From the NCBI GenBank assembly GCA_910587465.1, contig CAJUMS010000109.1, forward strand, positions 1 to 8,001: a stretch of 8,001 nt of DNA, written 5' to 3'. The stretch is from an uncultured Oscillospiraceae bacterium (GTDB lineage: Bacteria; Bacillota; Clostridia; Oscillospirales; Ruminococcaceae). Positions 1-7,540 of this stretch are shown one piece after another. Each line of letters begins with the position of its first letter. Within the stretch, counting starts at the first letter, position 1. The notes beneath the pieces are model-generated. The model had not been told where the DNA came from, made no database searches, and saw nothing but the letters and a program-made list of their open reading frames with translations. The translations under genes were made by a program, and so were the position numbers.

Positions 1-40
1 CGGCTTGATCAGACAAAAAATCGAGAATTTGATTGGGTTT

Positions 41-604
41 TTAGAGGCGCCCATACGGTTTTGAAATACGTTCGTCGATGTGATAGAGCTCGCAAAAGAT
101 ATGCTCTAATGAAGGATTTGCCCGAATTAGGTTAGTGGAATTCATTTCAAACATTCTCCGCGCTATCCCGCACAAGTCAAGCAGTGCTTCGGGGATACGC
201 TCCGTTATGCTCTTTTGCGCCTTTTCAATCTGTATCATAACCGAAATTCCGCGATATTTTCCATACGGAATACGCGAATTTACAAACCTGCTGCTTGACG
301 GGTCGCATACCGCCAGATCACCCGCTCCGATAAAGCCTATTTCGCCCGTGTCGAGTTCAAACTCAAAACAGCCCTCGTTACAGTAGTTTATCTGAATATA
401 TCCCTCAACGGTGGGAACATCCTGATAACAAGACTTCATATCAAGAATATCATAAGACATAAGTATTCCCGGAAGCACCTCGTAAACACGCATTATGCCC
501 TTTCCGCCCTCCTTGTCGGAAAGATAATAAACCGTACAGCTTTCTTCTTGGGATATGTCGCTAAACTCATAGCCGCGCCACGTTTCGGGCTTGATTGATT
601 TCAT
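41..604 (-). CDS. AraC-type regulator, sensor domain only (C-terminally truncated)
   Basis: The 187-residue product looks like the N-terminal ligand-sensing half of PchR/YbtA-like AraC regulators. The clearest match is the segment at residues 72-84 (INYCNEGCFEFEL), typical of this group, followed by a cupin-like stretch and a helical linker ending in ELYHIDERISKPY (172-184). Family members normally continue from this point into a two-helix-turn-helix AraC DNA-binding domain. Here a TAA at 41-43 ends the frame, so no DNA-binding domain is visible. I start it at ATG 604, which has AAGGTG (611-616) six bases upstream; an in-frame GTG at 613 has no such site. It lies 14 bases after the binding-protein stop, so it is the last gene of the importer operon. 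It may be a nonsense-mutated regulator, a sequencing frameshift, or a natural sensor-only protein. The family call is fairly sure; function is doubtful. Confidence 0.7.
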   Translation of the reverse strand: MKSIKPETWRGYEFSDISQEESCTVYYLSDKEGGKGIMRVYEVLPGILMSYDILDMKSCYQDVPTVEGYIQINYCNEGCFEFELDTGEIGFIGAGDLAVCDPSSSRFVNSRIPYGKYRGISVMIQIEKAQKSITERIPEALLDLCGIARRMFEMNSTNLIRANPSLEHIFCELYHIDERISKPYGRL

Positions 605-618
605 TTTTATCACCTTGT

Positions 619-2307
619 TTATTTCAGATCAATTCCACTGATCTCGACATATTGACTGTCCGAACAAAAATCATAGCCGTTGATAATATTATTGTTCCAA
701 GCGGCATATTCGATAGTGCTTGTCAGCGGAACGCAAAGAGCGTTGTCGGCGATAGCGGGCAATGCTTGACCGTATATTTCGGCAACTCTGTTCATGTCGG
801 CGGTGCTGTCAAGCTCCTTGATCGTGTCCGCACCGCCCGGAATGAACGCGGCAAACTGCTTCGCAACAGGGTCCATACTTGTTTCGGGATAGATGTTGGT
901 CATCAATGTCAGCGGGTCGAAAACTCCGCCGTATGTACGGTAAAGCGTCATATCGTACTCTCCGCCCAGCGTCGCGGTATAGAACGCCATCATATCCATA
1001 TCCGTAACATTCACCTTAAAGCCCACTGTTTCCAGCTCCGAGGCGACTGCAAGCATACCGTCCCCGATACTGCCGTATGAGCTCGTGTACACAAAATTTA
1101 TTTCAAGATTTTGTCCGTCTTTATCTCTGACCCCGTCGCCGTCAGTGTCTTTCCAGCCGGCTTCATCGAGCAGCGATTTCGCTTTATCTGCGTTAAATTC
1201 ATAGGTTACCGTATCAACATCGCAATACGGCTTTGATCTGCCGAACAATGTTTCGGCGGCTGTCTGTGTTCCGCGGAAAACGTTCTCCGCTATCGTATTA
1301 TTGTCCACCGCGTATGCGACGGCAAGCCTCACGTTTTTATCGTCAAACGGTGCTTTGCTCATATTGAATCCCAGATAATTGGTGAGAGTAGGCTCACTGT
1401 TGACTGCCGTTCCGTAAGCGGGGTCGGAGGTAAGCTCAATGTATCCGTCCGCGCTCAATCTTGCCGCGCCGACTATTATGTCCACCTCTCCGCTGCGGAG
1501 CGCCAGCACCTTTGCGTCGTTGTCCTCAATAACCTTTACCTTAAACGTATCCGCCTCGGGCTTTTCTCCGTGATAATTCGGACTTCTGACAAAAGTGTAG
1601 GTCGTTCCGTCAAAATCACCGTTATACATATAAGGACCCGTACCCATCGTCATTGTTTTCAGATCGTCTTTTACAGTGAGATCGTCGTTGAACGCATTCG
1701 GGTTGACGATCGCCAAAGGGTTGCACATAGACAAGTCGTTTATAGTGCCGTAGTAAGGCTGCGACAGCTTCAGCACCAATGTAGTCTCATCGGGTGTTTC
1801 AATCGTATCAATAAGCGTGGTGAGCTTTCCGTAGCTGCCGTTGAATTGTCCGAGATTTACAAGCGCGGCATCAAGGCTTTTCTTTACCGCCGCAGAGTTG
1901 CAGGGCGTTCCGTCCGAAAACAATATCCCGTTTTTCAATGTGAACGTATACTCTTTGCCGTCTTCGCTTATTTCCCATTTATCCGCAATAGAGCCTTTGT
2001 ATTCGCCGTTTTCATATTTTACAAGGGTGTCGTAGAAATTGTGTCCCCAATAGGAAATGCCAAAGTTGGAGGCATTTCCGGCGTGAAGCAACGGATAAAA
2101 TCCGGAGTCAAAGCCCCAACTTTCGCAAAGCGTTATACTTCTGACCGTATCGTCCGTGCTGTGATCGGGCGTAGAGCTTTGATTGTCAGTCGATGTATTC
2201 TGCGAATTGTCTGAAACGGAAGAACGCCCGCTCTCCGTGTTTGCGCAGCCGCCGAGAGCGAGACATGCTGCAAGTGCCAATACCGAAAAAAATGATTTTG
2301 ATTTCAT
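619..2307 (-). CDS. Family 5 solute-binding lipoprotein of a Nik/Dpp-type ABC importer
   Basis: This 562-residue protein is the extracellular substrate-capture component. Residues 1-20 are a lipoprotein signal peptide with lipobox LGGC, making Cys21 the predicted lipidated residue. A Ser/Thr/Asn/Asp-rich tether follows (about 22-55). The body matches the SBP_bac_5 fold: ADKWEISEDGKEYTFTLKNG (108-127), then FSDGTP, GTGPY (222-226), and LRSGEVDI (270-277). The acidic loop DTDGDGVRDKDG (387-398) is common in this family and may bind calcium. Length is close to NikA/DppA/OppA-type proteins, slightly longer because of the tether. The start is certain: ATG 2307 has AAGGAGG (2316-2322) eight bases upstream and overlaps the ATPase stop by four bases (ATGA). 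The position within a Nik-sized cassette suggests a metal chelate or short peptide, but the ligand cannot be read from sequence. The region aligned by eye to the NikA ligand loop reads TYGGVFDPLTLM, without NikA's Trp and His. Confidence 0.93.
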   Translation of the reverse strand: MKSKSFFSVLALAACLALGGCANTESGRSSVSDNSQNTSTDNQSSTPDHSTDDTVRSITLCESWGFDSGFYPLLHAGNASNFGISYWGHNFYDTLVKYENGEYKGSIADKWEISEDGKEYTFTLKNGILFSDGTPCNSAAVKKSLDAALVNLGQFNGSYGKLTTLIDTIETPDETTLVLKLSQPYYGTINDLSMCNPLAIVNPNAFNDDLTVKDDLKTMTMGTGPYMYNGDFDGTTYTFVRSPNYHGEKPEADTFKVKVIEDNDAKVLALRSGEVDIIVGAARLSADGYIELTSDPAYGTAVNSEPTLTNYLGFNMSKAPFDDKNVRLAVAYAVDNNTIAENVFRGTQTAAETLFGRSKPYCDVDTVTYEFNADKAKSLLDEAGWKDTDGDGVRDKDGQNLEINFVYTSSYGSIGDGMLAVASELETVGFKVNVTDMDMMAFYTATLGGEYDMTLYRTYGGVFDPLTLMTNIYPETSMDPVAKQFAAFIPGGADTIKELDSTADMNRVAEIYGQALPAIADNALCVPLTSTIEYAAWNNNIINGYDFCSDSQYVEISGIDLK

Positions 2308-3110
2308 ATAGAAATCCTCCTTTTGTTCTGTTCTATATAAACGCCATATGCGTCTATTACACTTTGGGGCAGCGATGAGCTTATCAAGCGTTTGGAGTAA
2401 TCTTTTTTAAAAACGCCAAGATCGCCGCTGTAATATATGTCCTCAAGAATTTTTCCGCCGCGCATCACCGCTATCCGCGAGGATGTGTAGATCGCCGCGT
2501 CAATATCGTGAGTTATAAGAAGAAAGGTTTTTCCCGTTTTGCTGTGAACCCTTTTAAGCAAATCAAGAATACTTTTTCTGACCGCCATATCAAGACCGCT
2601 CACCGCCTCGTCAAAGATAATTATTTTCGGATCGGCGGCGAGGGCGCGTGCTATACAAACGCGTTTCTGCTGTCCGCCCGAAAGCTCCGACGCTTTTTGC
2701 CGCAGGATAGTCTCATCTAACTCGATGTCACGGATAAACTGCGTTATTATTTCCGATTCCTCCGTGCGGCTGCATTTCCGCAAATTCCGTATAGGCTCGG
2801 CGATTGTATCGTAAACTGAAAATCGAGGATCAACAGCGGCTTTGCTGTTTTGCAGAACAAGCTGAATTTCGGAGCAAAGTTTCTTGCTCGTGCGCCGTTC
2901 TTTGGGAGAAACTCGAATGTTGTCATACATAATTTCACCCGACGTTGCCGCTATCAAACCCGACATAAGCTGCGCGAGCGTGCTTTTGCCCGATCCGCTT
3001 TCGCCGACGAGAGAGCAAAATTCTCCGTTGTTAAGAGTAAAATTCACATTATCGACAGCGGCTTTTTTCTCGCCGCGATAGATTTTTGATACGTTTAACA
3101 CCGATAGCAT
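2304..3110 (-). CDS. NikE/DppF-like ABC importer ATPase
   Basis: This is the second nucleotide-binding subunit of the importer, hydrolysing ATP on the cytoplasmic face. In the 268-residue form, Walker A is GESGSGKS (36-43), the Q-loop Gln is 87, the signature is LSGGQQ (143-148), Walker B is IIIFDE with the catalytic Glu at 168, and the switch His is 201. All key residues are intact. It is about as short as NikE and ends without the C-terminal cysteine-rich extension found in many Dpp/Opp ATPases. Two starts are possible. ATG 3137 overlaps the previous stop (ATGA), but ATG 3110 has GAAAGGA (3116-3122) five bases upstream and gives the usual family N-terminus (MLSVLNVSKIY), so I chose 3110. 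It is co-transcribed with its partner ATPase, 23 bases downstream of it, and overlaps the binding-protein start. Confidence 0.92.
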   Translation of the reverse strand: MLSVLNVSKIYRGEKKAAVDNVNFTLNNGEFCSLVGESGSGKSTLAQLMSGLIAATSGEIMYDNIRVSPKERRTSKKLCSEIQLVLQNSKAAVDPRFSVYDTIAEPIRNLRKCSRTEESEIITQFIRDIELDETILRQKASELSGGQQKRVCIARALAADPKIIIFDEAVSGLDMAVRKSILDLLKRVHSKTGKTFLLITHDIDAAIYTSSRIAVMRGGKILEDIYYSGDLGVFKKDYSKRLISSSLPQSVIDAYGVYIEQNKRRISI

Positions 3111-3133
3111 AATATTCCTTTCACAGCCTGTTA

Positions 3134-3889
3134 TCATATCAGGGCGGAGCTTATCAGCTCTTTGGTGTAATCATTTCGAGGAGCGCGCATTATTTCGTTG
3201 ATGTCTCCGCTTTCGACAAATCGTCCATCGCGCATTACAACGGCGTTTCCTCCCAGCTTTTGCGCCGATGCGAAATCGTGCGTTATCATAATTACCGCCG
3301 TACCGCTCCCGCATATTTCGGAAAGCGATTCCGTGACGGCAATCTTATGCTCCGCGTCAAGAGCTGTGGTCGGTTCGTCCGCTATTATCAGCTTCGGGGA
3401 ATTCATAAGTGCCGCCGCGAAAGCCGCGCGCTGCAGCATTCCGCCCGAAAGCATAAACGGATAGCTTTTGAACACCTTTTCGGGATCGTTAAGTCCCGAT
3501 TTTTCCAATGCATTCAGCACATCGGTTTTACAATCCGCGCCGCCATGGATTTTTCGCGTTTCCATAAGCTGCTTTCCGATTTTAACGGACGGGTCGAACG
3601 CGGTCATAGGATTTTGCGGAATAAACGCGATATCCCCGCCGAATATTTTTCGGCGCTCTTTAGGTTTCATTTGCAGAATGTTGGTTTTTTCAAAAAGAAT
3701 TTCTCCGCCAACGTCAAACTTCCGTTTGTCGAGAAGTCCGAAAACGGCGCGGAAGATCATCGTTTTTCCGCTGCCCGACTGTCCGAGAATGATAAGCGAT
3801 TTCCCGCTGCCGACTTCAAACGAAATGTTATCGACGATCTTCCTTTCTTCATTTCTCAAAGCGACGATCAGATTTGCGATCTCAAACAT
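3134..3889 (-). CDS. NikD/DppD-like ABC importer ATPase
   Basis: This 251-residue protein is the first ATPase subunit of the importer and should pair with the NikE-like protein encoded just downstream. Motifs in order are Walker A GQSGSGKT (36-43), Q-loop IPQNPMTAFDP (90-100, Gln92), signature LSGGMLQRA (147-155), Walker B LIIADE (167-172), D-loop ALD (176-178) and the switch His204. The LSGGM form and the PQNPMTAFDP loop are characteristic of the NikD/DppD/OppD group. At 251 residues it matches NikD-type subunits and lacks the longer C-terminal domain with a cysteine cluster seen in DppD/OppD. Its ATG (3889) directly abuts the permease stop (3890-3892), with a G-rich stretch about eight bases upstream, suggesting translational coupling. 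Substrate specificity lies elsewhere in the complex. Confidence 0.92.
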   Translation of the reverse strand: MFEIANLIVALRNEERKIVDNISFEVGSGKSLIILGQSGSGKTMIFRAVFGLLDKRKFDVGGEILFEKTNILQMKPKERRKIFGGDIAFIPQNPMTAFDPSVKIGKQLMETRKIHGGADCKTDVLNALEKSGLNDPEKVFKSYPFMLSGGMLQRAAFAAALMNSPKLIIADEPTTALDAEHKIAVTESLSEICGSGTAVIMITHDFASAQKLGGNAVVMRDGRFVESGDINEIMRAPRNDYTKELISSALI

Positions 3890-4711
3890 TCATATTCCCC
3901 CGTCCACAGACAATATATCCCGCAGCGCCTCGCCGAACAGATTAAATCCTCCCGTCGTTATAAGAATACATACACCGGGATATATAAGCATTTCGGGGTG
4001 AGTATACAAACAGGTGCGGGCGTCGTTCAGCATAGCTCCCCACTCGGGAGTGCCCGATGGCAAACCCAGTCCGAGAAACGCGAAGCTCGATACCATAAGT
4101 ATGGCGGAAGCGATTCCCGTGCTGAAATATACAATAAACTGCGGGAGAATATTGGGAATAAGGTGCTTGAATATCAGCTTCAGTGTGCCGCAGCCGCTTA
4201 TTCTCGCCGCCAGGATGTACTCCTTACCCATTTCGGTAACCGCATAAGAGCGTACCGTCCTCGCAAACCACGCCCACATTGAAACAACCGCCGCTATCCC
4301 GATGTTCTGCAGCCCGTTTCCGAGAATGCTTATCACAGCGATTGATATAATAAGCGACGGAAACGAAATAAAAACGTCGCATATAAAAGTGATTATCCTA
4401 TCGAGCTTTTCTCCGCCGCATACGCTTAATGTGCCTATGAATAAGCCGAGCACTGCTAAAACGATTATCATTGGAACGCTTACGCCGAGCGAGTATCTCG
4501 CACCGTATATAAGCCTTGAAAGCTCACATCTGCCAAGCTGGTCAGTACCAAGCGGGAATTCCGAATCCGCCGCGTGATATTTCATTGCGGGGTTTATCTC
4601 ATAGGGATCGTTGGGCGCTATTGCCGGCGCAAAAAGCGCGCAGATTATTACGATAACAATCATCAACAATCCTACTACCGCTTGGGGATTTCCGAATATC
4701 TTTTTAATCAT
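3890..4711 (-). CDS. NikC/DppC-like ABC importer permease
   Basis: This 273-residue protein is an inner-membrane permease of the BPD_transp_1 family. It has about six membrane segments (roughly 10-32, 75-98, 105-130, 135-153, 190-213 and 243-262). Between the first two sits the DppC/NikC hallmark LGTDQLGRCELSRLIYGAR (54-72). The EAA coupling loop that docks on the ATPases runs from about 164 to 188 (AARISGCGTLK, 168-178). A conserved C-terminal NLFGEALRDIL (257-267) is present. It should form a heterodimer with the NikB-like permease encoded upstream. Its ATG at 4711 overlaps that gene's end by eight bases, with a weak purine-rich ribosome site (AAGAGAA) nearby, consistent with coupled translation. 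The length is normal for the family and nothing appears broken. Confidence 0.93.
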   Translation of the reverse strand: MIKKIFGNPQAVVGLLMIVIVIICALFAPAIAPNDPYEINPAMKYHAADSEFPLGTDQLGRCELSRLIYGARYSLGVSVPMIIVLAVLGLFIGTLSVCGGEKLDRIITFICDVFISFPSLIISIAVISILGNGLQNIGIAAVVSMWAWFARTVRSYAVTEMGKEYILAARISGCGTLKLIFKHLIPNILPQFIVYFSTGIASAILMVSSFAFLGLGLPSGTPEWGAMLNDARTCLYTHPEMLIYPGVCILITTGGFNLFGEALRDILSVDGGI

Positions 4712-5651
4712 TGATTTCTCTTACCACCCACGGACATAATAATCTGTTTATAATATCCGCCGCCAAATTTGTCAGAACAAAAACCGCGGAAATTATAACG
4801 ATACACGAGGCACAAGCAGCCGAATCACCGCCGATAACGCTGCTTACAAGATACGAACCTATTCCTTTAATAGAAAAAACGCTTTCAACCACGGCGCTTC
4901 CCGCCAACATATATCCAAGATACTGGCTCAAAAGAGTTATCACAGGCGGCAGCGCGTTTTTCAGCGCGTGCCGCAGTATAATCCCCGCTTCGGAAATTCC
5001 TCTTGTTCTTGCGTATACGGCATAATCCGAGTTCATTTCCTTAAGAACGGAAGCCCGAATTATTCTAACAGTGGAGCAAACTGATGGAAACGCCAGAGCA
5101 AATGATGGCAGAATATATCCCCCTATACCTGCTTTAGGAACAACAGTAAACAGAGGTATCTTAACCGCCAGAAAAAGCAAAAGCATATACCCGAGCCAAA
5201 ATACGGGCAGACAAACTCCCGCAATCGTCAATACTCTTGTAATATGGTCAAACGCCCCACCATGGAATTTTACGCAAAGCAGCGCAACAGGAAAAGAGAT
5301 CACGACAAGCCACAGCAATCCCATGCCTACAAGAGCAAAGGTTGACGGAAAATAAAGAGATAAATCATAGGAAATAGGATTATGCGTTGTTATCGAAGCA
5401 CCCAACTCTCCGGTAAAAATTCCCCTTATCCAAATGAAATAACGTATGTACAGAGGTTTGTTCAATCCCCATTGTTCGCGCAGACTTTCCGCAAGCTCCG
5501 AATCCGCCGAGTGTCCGCTGCTTACAGCCACTGCCGCTGCCGGGTCTTTTCCCGAAACGGCTATCAGAGCAAAGCACAGAACGCTTACGCCGACAAGCAC
5601 CAAAGCTGCGCTTATAAGCCGTTTGGTAATGTATTTTTTTAAATCGATCAC
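4704..5651 (-). CDS. NikB/DppB-like ABC importer permease
   Basis: This 315-residue protein is the first permease of the importer. It opens with KRLISAALVLVGVSVLCFAL (10-29), the usual first membrane helix of DppB/NikB proteins. A periplasmic-side segment containing EQWGLNKPLYIRYFIWI (59-75) follows, then further helices at about 102-128, 138-163, 177-195, 236-258 and 279-304. The EAA loop is at about 210-235 (YARTRGIS, 213-220), and SVFSIKGIGSYL (257-268) is also typical. I chose GTG 5651 as the start because AAGGTGAGG lies just upstream (5654-5662). An in-frame TTG at 5669 would add six residues but has no ribosome site. It is the first gene of the importer operon, separated from the exporter-fold pair by 143 bases. 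An eight-base overlap joins it to the next permease. Confidence 0.92.
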   Translation of the reverse strand: MIDLKKYITKRLISAALVLVGVSVLCFALIAVSGKDPAAAVAVSSGHSADSELAESLREQWGLNKPLYIRYFIWIRGIFTGELGASITTHNPISYDLSLYFPSTFALVGMGLLWLVVISFPVALLCVKFHGGAFDHITRVLTIAGVCLPVFWLGYMLLLFLAVKIPLFTVVPKAGIGGYILPSFALAFPSVCSTVRIIRASVLKEMNSDYAVYARTRGISEAGIILRHALKNALPPVITLLSQYLGYMLAGSAVVESVFSIKGIGSYLVSSVIGGDSAACASCIVIISAVFVLTNLAADIINRLLCPWVVREIND

Positions 5652-5653
5652 TG

Positions 5654-5662
5654 CCTCACCTT
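5654..5662 (-). promoter_or_regulatory. Ribosome binding site deciding a GTG start
   Basis: On the minus strand this reads AAGGTGAGG, two bases before GTG 5651; its AAGGTG core is five bases from the start. The same AAGGTG variant precedes the regulator gene at 611-616. It supports the GTG over the upstream in-frame TTG at 5669. Confidence 0.6.
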
Positions 5663-5670
5663 GTATCAAG

Positions 5671-5684
5671 TTAGCGCACGCTAA
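5671..5684. promoter_or_regulatory. Small dyad upstream of the importer operon, possible operator
   Basis: TTAGCG-CA-CGCTAA has perfect six-base arms around a two-base centre. It lies eight bases before the ribosome site of the NikB-like gene, downstream of the hairpin at 5697-5726. The position would suit a repressor or activator site or an mRNA structure near the start. It is short, no clear promoter could be placed beside it, and it does not resemble a Fur box. Confidence 0.3.
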
Positions 5685-5696
5685 TCAATGTAATTT

Positions 5697-5726
5697 AAAA
5701 AAGACGATTTTTTAACCGCCTTTTTT
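5697..5726. terminator. Candidate bidirectional intrinsic terminator
   Basis: The minus strand reads AAAAAAGGCG, a ten-base loop, then CGTCTTTTTT. This allows a ten-pair stem with one G-T wobble whose outer six pairs are A-T. T-runs follow on both strands, more convincingly on the plus strand (TTTTTTATTTTAT). It lies between the exporter-fold pair and the importer operon, where it could end or attenuate transcription of the first unit. The GC core is only four pairs, so it would be weak. Confidence 0.42.
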
Positions 5727-5769
5727 ATTTTATCAATATTTTCGCCGAATTTCCACTCCAAAACGACAT
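5725..5769 (-). CDS. Possible 14-codon leader peptide
   Basis: An ATG at 5769 has CGGAG (5777-5781) seven bases upstream and opens a 14-codon frame (MSFWSGNSAKILIK) that stops at 5725-5727. The stop coincides with the start of the terminator-like hairpin at 5697-5726. A short translated frame followed at once by a hairpin and then an operon is the layout of attenuator leaders. The peptide has no run of one amino acid, so no sensed amino acid is evident. Such a short frame with a GGAG in an A-rich gap can easily arise by chance. Confidence 0.2.
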   Translation of the reverse strand: MSFWSGNSAKILIK

Positions 5770-5794
5770 TTTTTTGCTCCGTTTGGGCAGAAAT

Positions 5795-7540
5795 CTAAAT
5801 ACTCCATCCCTCGGCTTTACCGCGAAGTTCGGCAAAGTGTTTGTATATGCCGTTTGATAACGTTAGTTCCGTATGAGTTCCACTCTCGGTTATGCGCCCA
5901 TTGTCAAGCACCAGAATTTGGTCTGCCTTTTCTATGGTAGCAAGACGGTGAGCAATCACGATAACCGTCTTGCCTTTGGAAAGCTCCGTAATGGCAGACT
6001 GTATCAAATGCTCGTTTTCGGGATCGACACTCGCTGTCGCCTCGTCCAGAATAATGACGGGCGCATTTTTAAGTATCGCTCTCGCTATGCTTATTCTTTG
6101 CTTTTCGCCTCCCGAAAGCGTTCCGCCGCCCTCTCCGACAACCGTGTCATACCCGTTCGGGAGCCGCGAAATAAATTCGTGGCAGCACGACCTTTTTGCT
6201 GCCGATATAACTTCCTCCTCCGAAGCAGCGGGATTTCCGAAACGAATATTATTCATTATTGTGTCGTTAAATAAGTATACGTTTTGGAAGACCATACTGA
6301 AATTATCTGTCAGACTTCCTATCGGTAAATCGTAAATGCTTCTGCCGCCTATTGTTATTTCCCCACTGTCAATATCATAAAACCTTGTAAGCAGACTGCA
6401 AAGCGTAGTCTTTCCGCTGCCCGATGCTCCGACTATGGCGGTCGTGCTGCCATCCGGAATTTCAAAGGACGCGTCAATTATAACCGGTCGGCTGTCGTAT
6501 CCGAATGAGACGTTTTTAAACTTTATGCCGTGATTTTTAAGCGGCGCACTGTTCGTTCCCTGGGCGGGGAAAGCGGCGTTCTCGATCGTTTCCAGCTTTT
6601 TGAACGTCGCTTCCATCATCTCCATAGTGTGCGCGGAATTATTTATGATTTCGACATTTGCGAAAATAACAAACGAGAAAACAGTCAGCATCAGAAATGT
6701 GGATACGGGCATAACGCCGTTATAACACAGCAGCGACGAACACAACACGATCCCCGCCGAAGCAAGATTAAGACTGAGCCTGTGAAGGATATTCAGTCCG
6801 ACATAATCAAGCTCGATCTTTACGTTTATTTTCCGGTGACTGTGAAACGCTTCGGTAATTCCCCGCGCCGCCGCGCCCTGTTTGCCGTAGGATTTTACTA
6901 CGGCAATTCCTCTCACGAACTCAATAACGGAGCCAACCAAGCTATCCTGCGCTTTTTGATGAGCGGGCATATTCTTGGCGGCTTTTTTGTTGAGCGCGAT
7001 AAGCGCGACGCCCGAAAAAACTACTCCCGCAACGCAAATCAGTGAGCATTGCCACGAATAAAAGGCAATGCAGATTATCATCGCGGCAGCGCCGATATAT
7101 CCTCCAACAAGGGTATCCGTCATTTTCATCGCGTACATTTCCAGTACGGTCAGATCGGTCGTTACCGTGCCACAGATATCTCCCGTTTTATTCTTATCGA
7201 AAAATCCGAGGGATACTCTTTTGAGTATGTCGCCTATTTTTATGCGCTCTTCCGCGGTCTTTTCGTAAGCAATACTCTCCTGAAACGTCGCCCTTAAATA
7301 AGAAAACAAAAATCTTCCCAAAACGCAAATCACCATAAATATCAGCGCGTATAACGCCCAAACCGGTTTCAATTCAGCTTCACCGCGGCTGTCTTTTATC
7401 ATCAGATCCAGCATAAAAGCAGCGCCCATTATCGGCATCGCCGTAAAAATATGCATTAAAAACGACCATACAAAACCAATATATAAGCGCTTTTTTCGTT
7501 CGCCCGTCCAGCGAATTATTTTCAGAACCGTCTTAAACAT
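5795..7540 (-). CDS. ABC exporter-fold half-transporter (permease plus ATPase), YbtPQ-like
   Basis: This 581-residue protein fuses a membrane domain to an ATPase domain. About six helices span residues 18-300 (for example 20-47, 60-84, 143-184 and 256-300). In the ATPase domain, Walker A is GASGSGKT (371-378), the Q-loop is VFQNVYLF with Gln419, the signature is LSGGEKQ (475-481), Walker B is VIILDE with Glu500, the D-loop is SVDPE (504-508) and the switch His is 531. All catalytic residues are present. It starts at ATG 7540 behind GGAGGTGA (7547-7554), which lies inside the preceding gene, and the two overlap by eight bases. Tandem half-transporters of this kind work as heterodimers. Beside a PchR/YbtA-like regulator and a Nik-type importer, a siderophore or metallophore role is plausible (inference). 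A multidrug or peptide exporter cannot be excluded. Confidence 0.93.
   Translation of the reverse strand: MFKTVLKIIRWTGERKKRLYIGFVWSFLMHIFTAMPIMGAAFMLDLMIKDSRGEAELKPVWALYALIFMVICVLGRFLFSYLRATFQESIAYEKTAEERIKIGDILKRVSLGFFDKNKTGDICGTVTTDLTVLEMYAMKMTDTLVGGYIGAAAMIICIAFYSWQCSLICVAGVVFSGVALIALNKKAAKNMPAHQKAQDSLVGSVIEFVRGIAVVKSYGKQGAAARGITEAFHSHRKINVKIELDYVGLNILHRLSLNLASAGIVLCSSLLCYNGVMPVSTFLMLTVFSFVIFANVEIINNSAHTMEMMEATFKKLETIENAAFPAQGTNSAPLKNHGIKFKNVSFGYDSRPVIIDASFEIPDGSTTAIVGASGSGKTTLCSLLTRFYDIDSGEITIGGRSIYDLPIGSLTDNFSMVFQNVYLFNDTIMNNIRFGNPAASEEEVISAAKRSCCHEFISRLPNGYDTVVGEGGGTLSGGEKQRISIARAILKNAPVIILDEATASVDPENEHLIQSAITELSKGKTVIVIAHRLATIEKADQILVLDNGRITESGTHTELTLSNGIYKHFAELRGKAEGWSI

Noticed and set aside
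1114..1149. EF-hand or dockerin-like DTDGDGVRDKDG in the binding protein
   Set aside because: It is a single acidic loop inside the substrate-binding fold, common in this protein family. There is no second repeat, so it is not a dockerin.
3111..3137. Upstream ATG at 3137 for the NikE-like ATPase
   Set aside because: It makes a tidy ATGA overlap but adds nine unusual residues, while ATG 3110 has a better ribosome site and gives the family's normal N-terminus.
3260..4282. Long plus-strand open frame of about 340 codons
   Set aside because: It lies antisense across the NikD-like and NikC-like genes, has no ribosome site, is Arg/His-rich and matches no family I recognise. It is a by-product of codon use on the other strand, as are the frames at 595-1080, 1570-2214 and 6530-7045.
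5728..5760. TTGATA as a -35 element for the importer operon
   Set aside because: No acceptable -10 lies 16-18 bases downstream, so no promoter was called in the gap. The importer may instead be read through from the upstream pair.
5660..5800. Fur box or riboswitch in the only sizeable intergenic gap
   Set aside because: No GATAATGAT-like repeats and no recognisable aptamer core were seen. The gap is short and mostly A/T runs.
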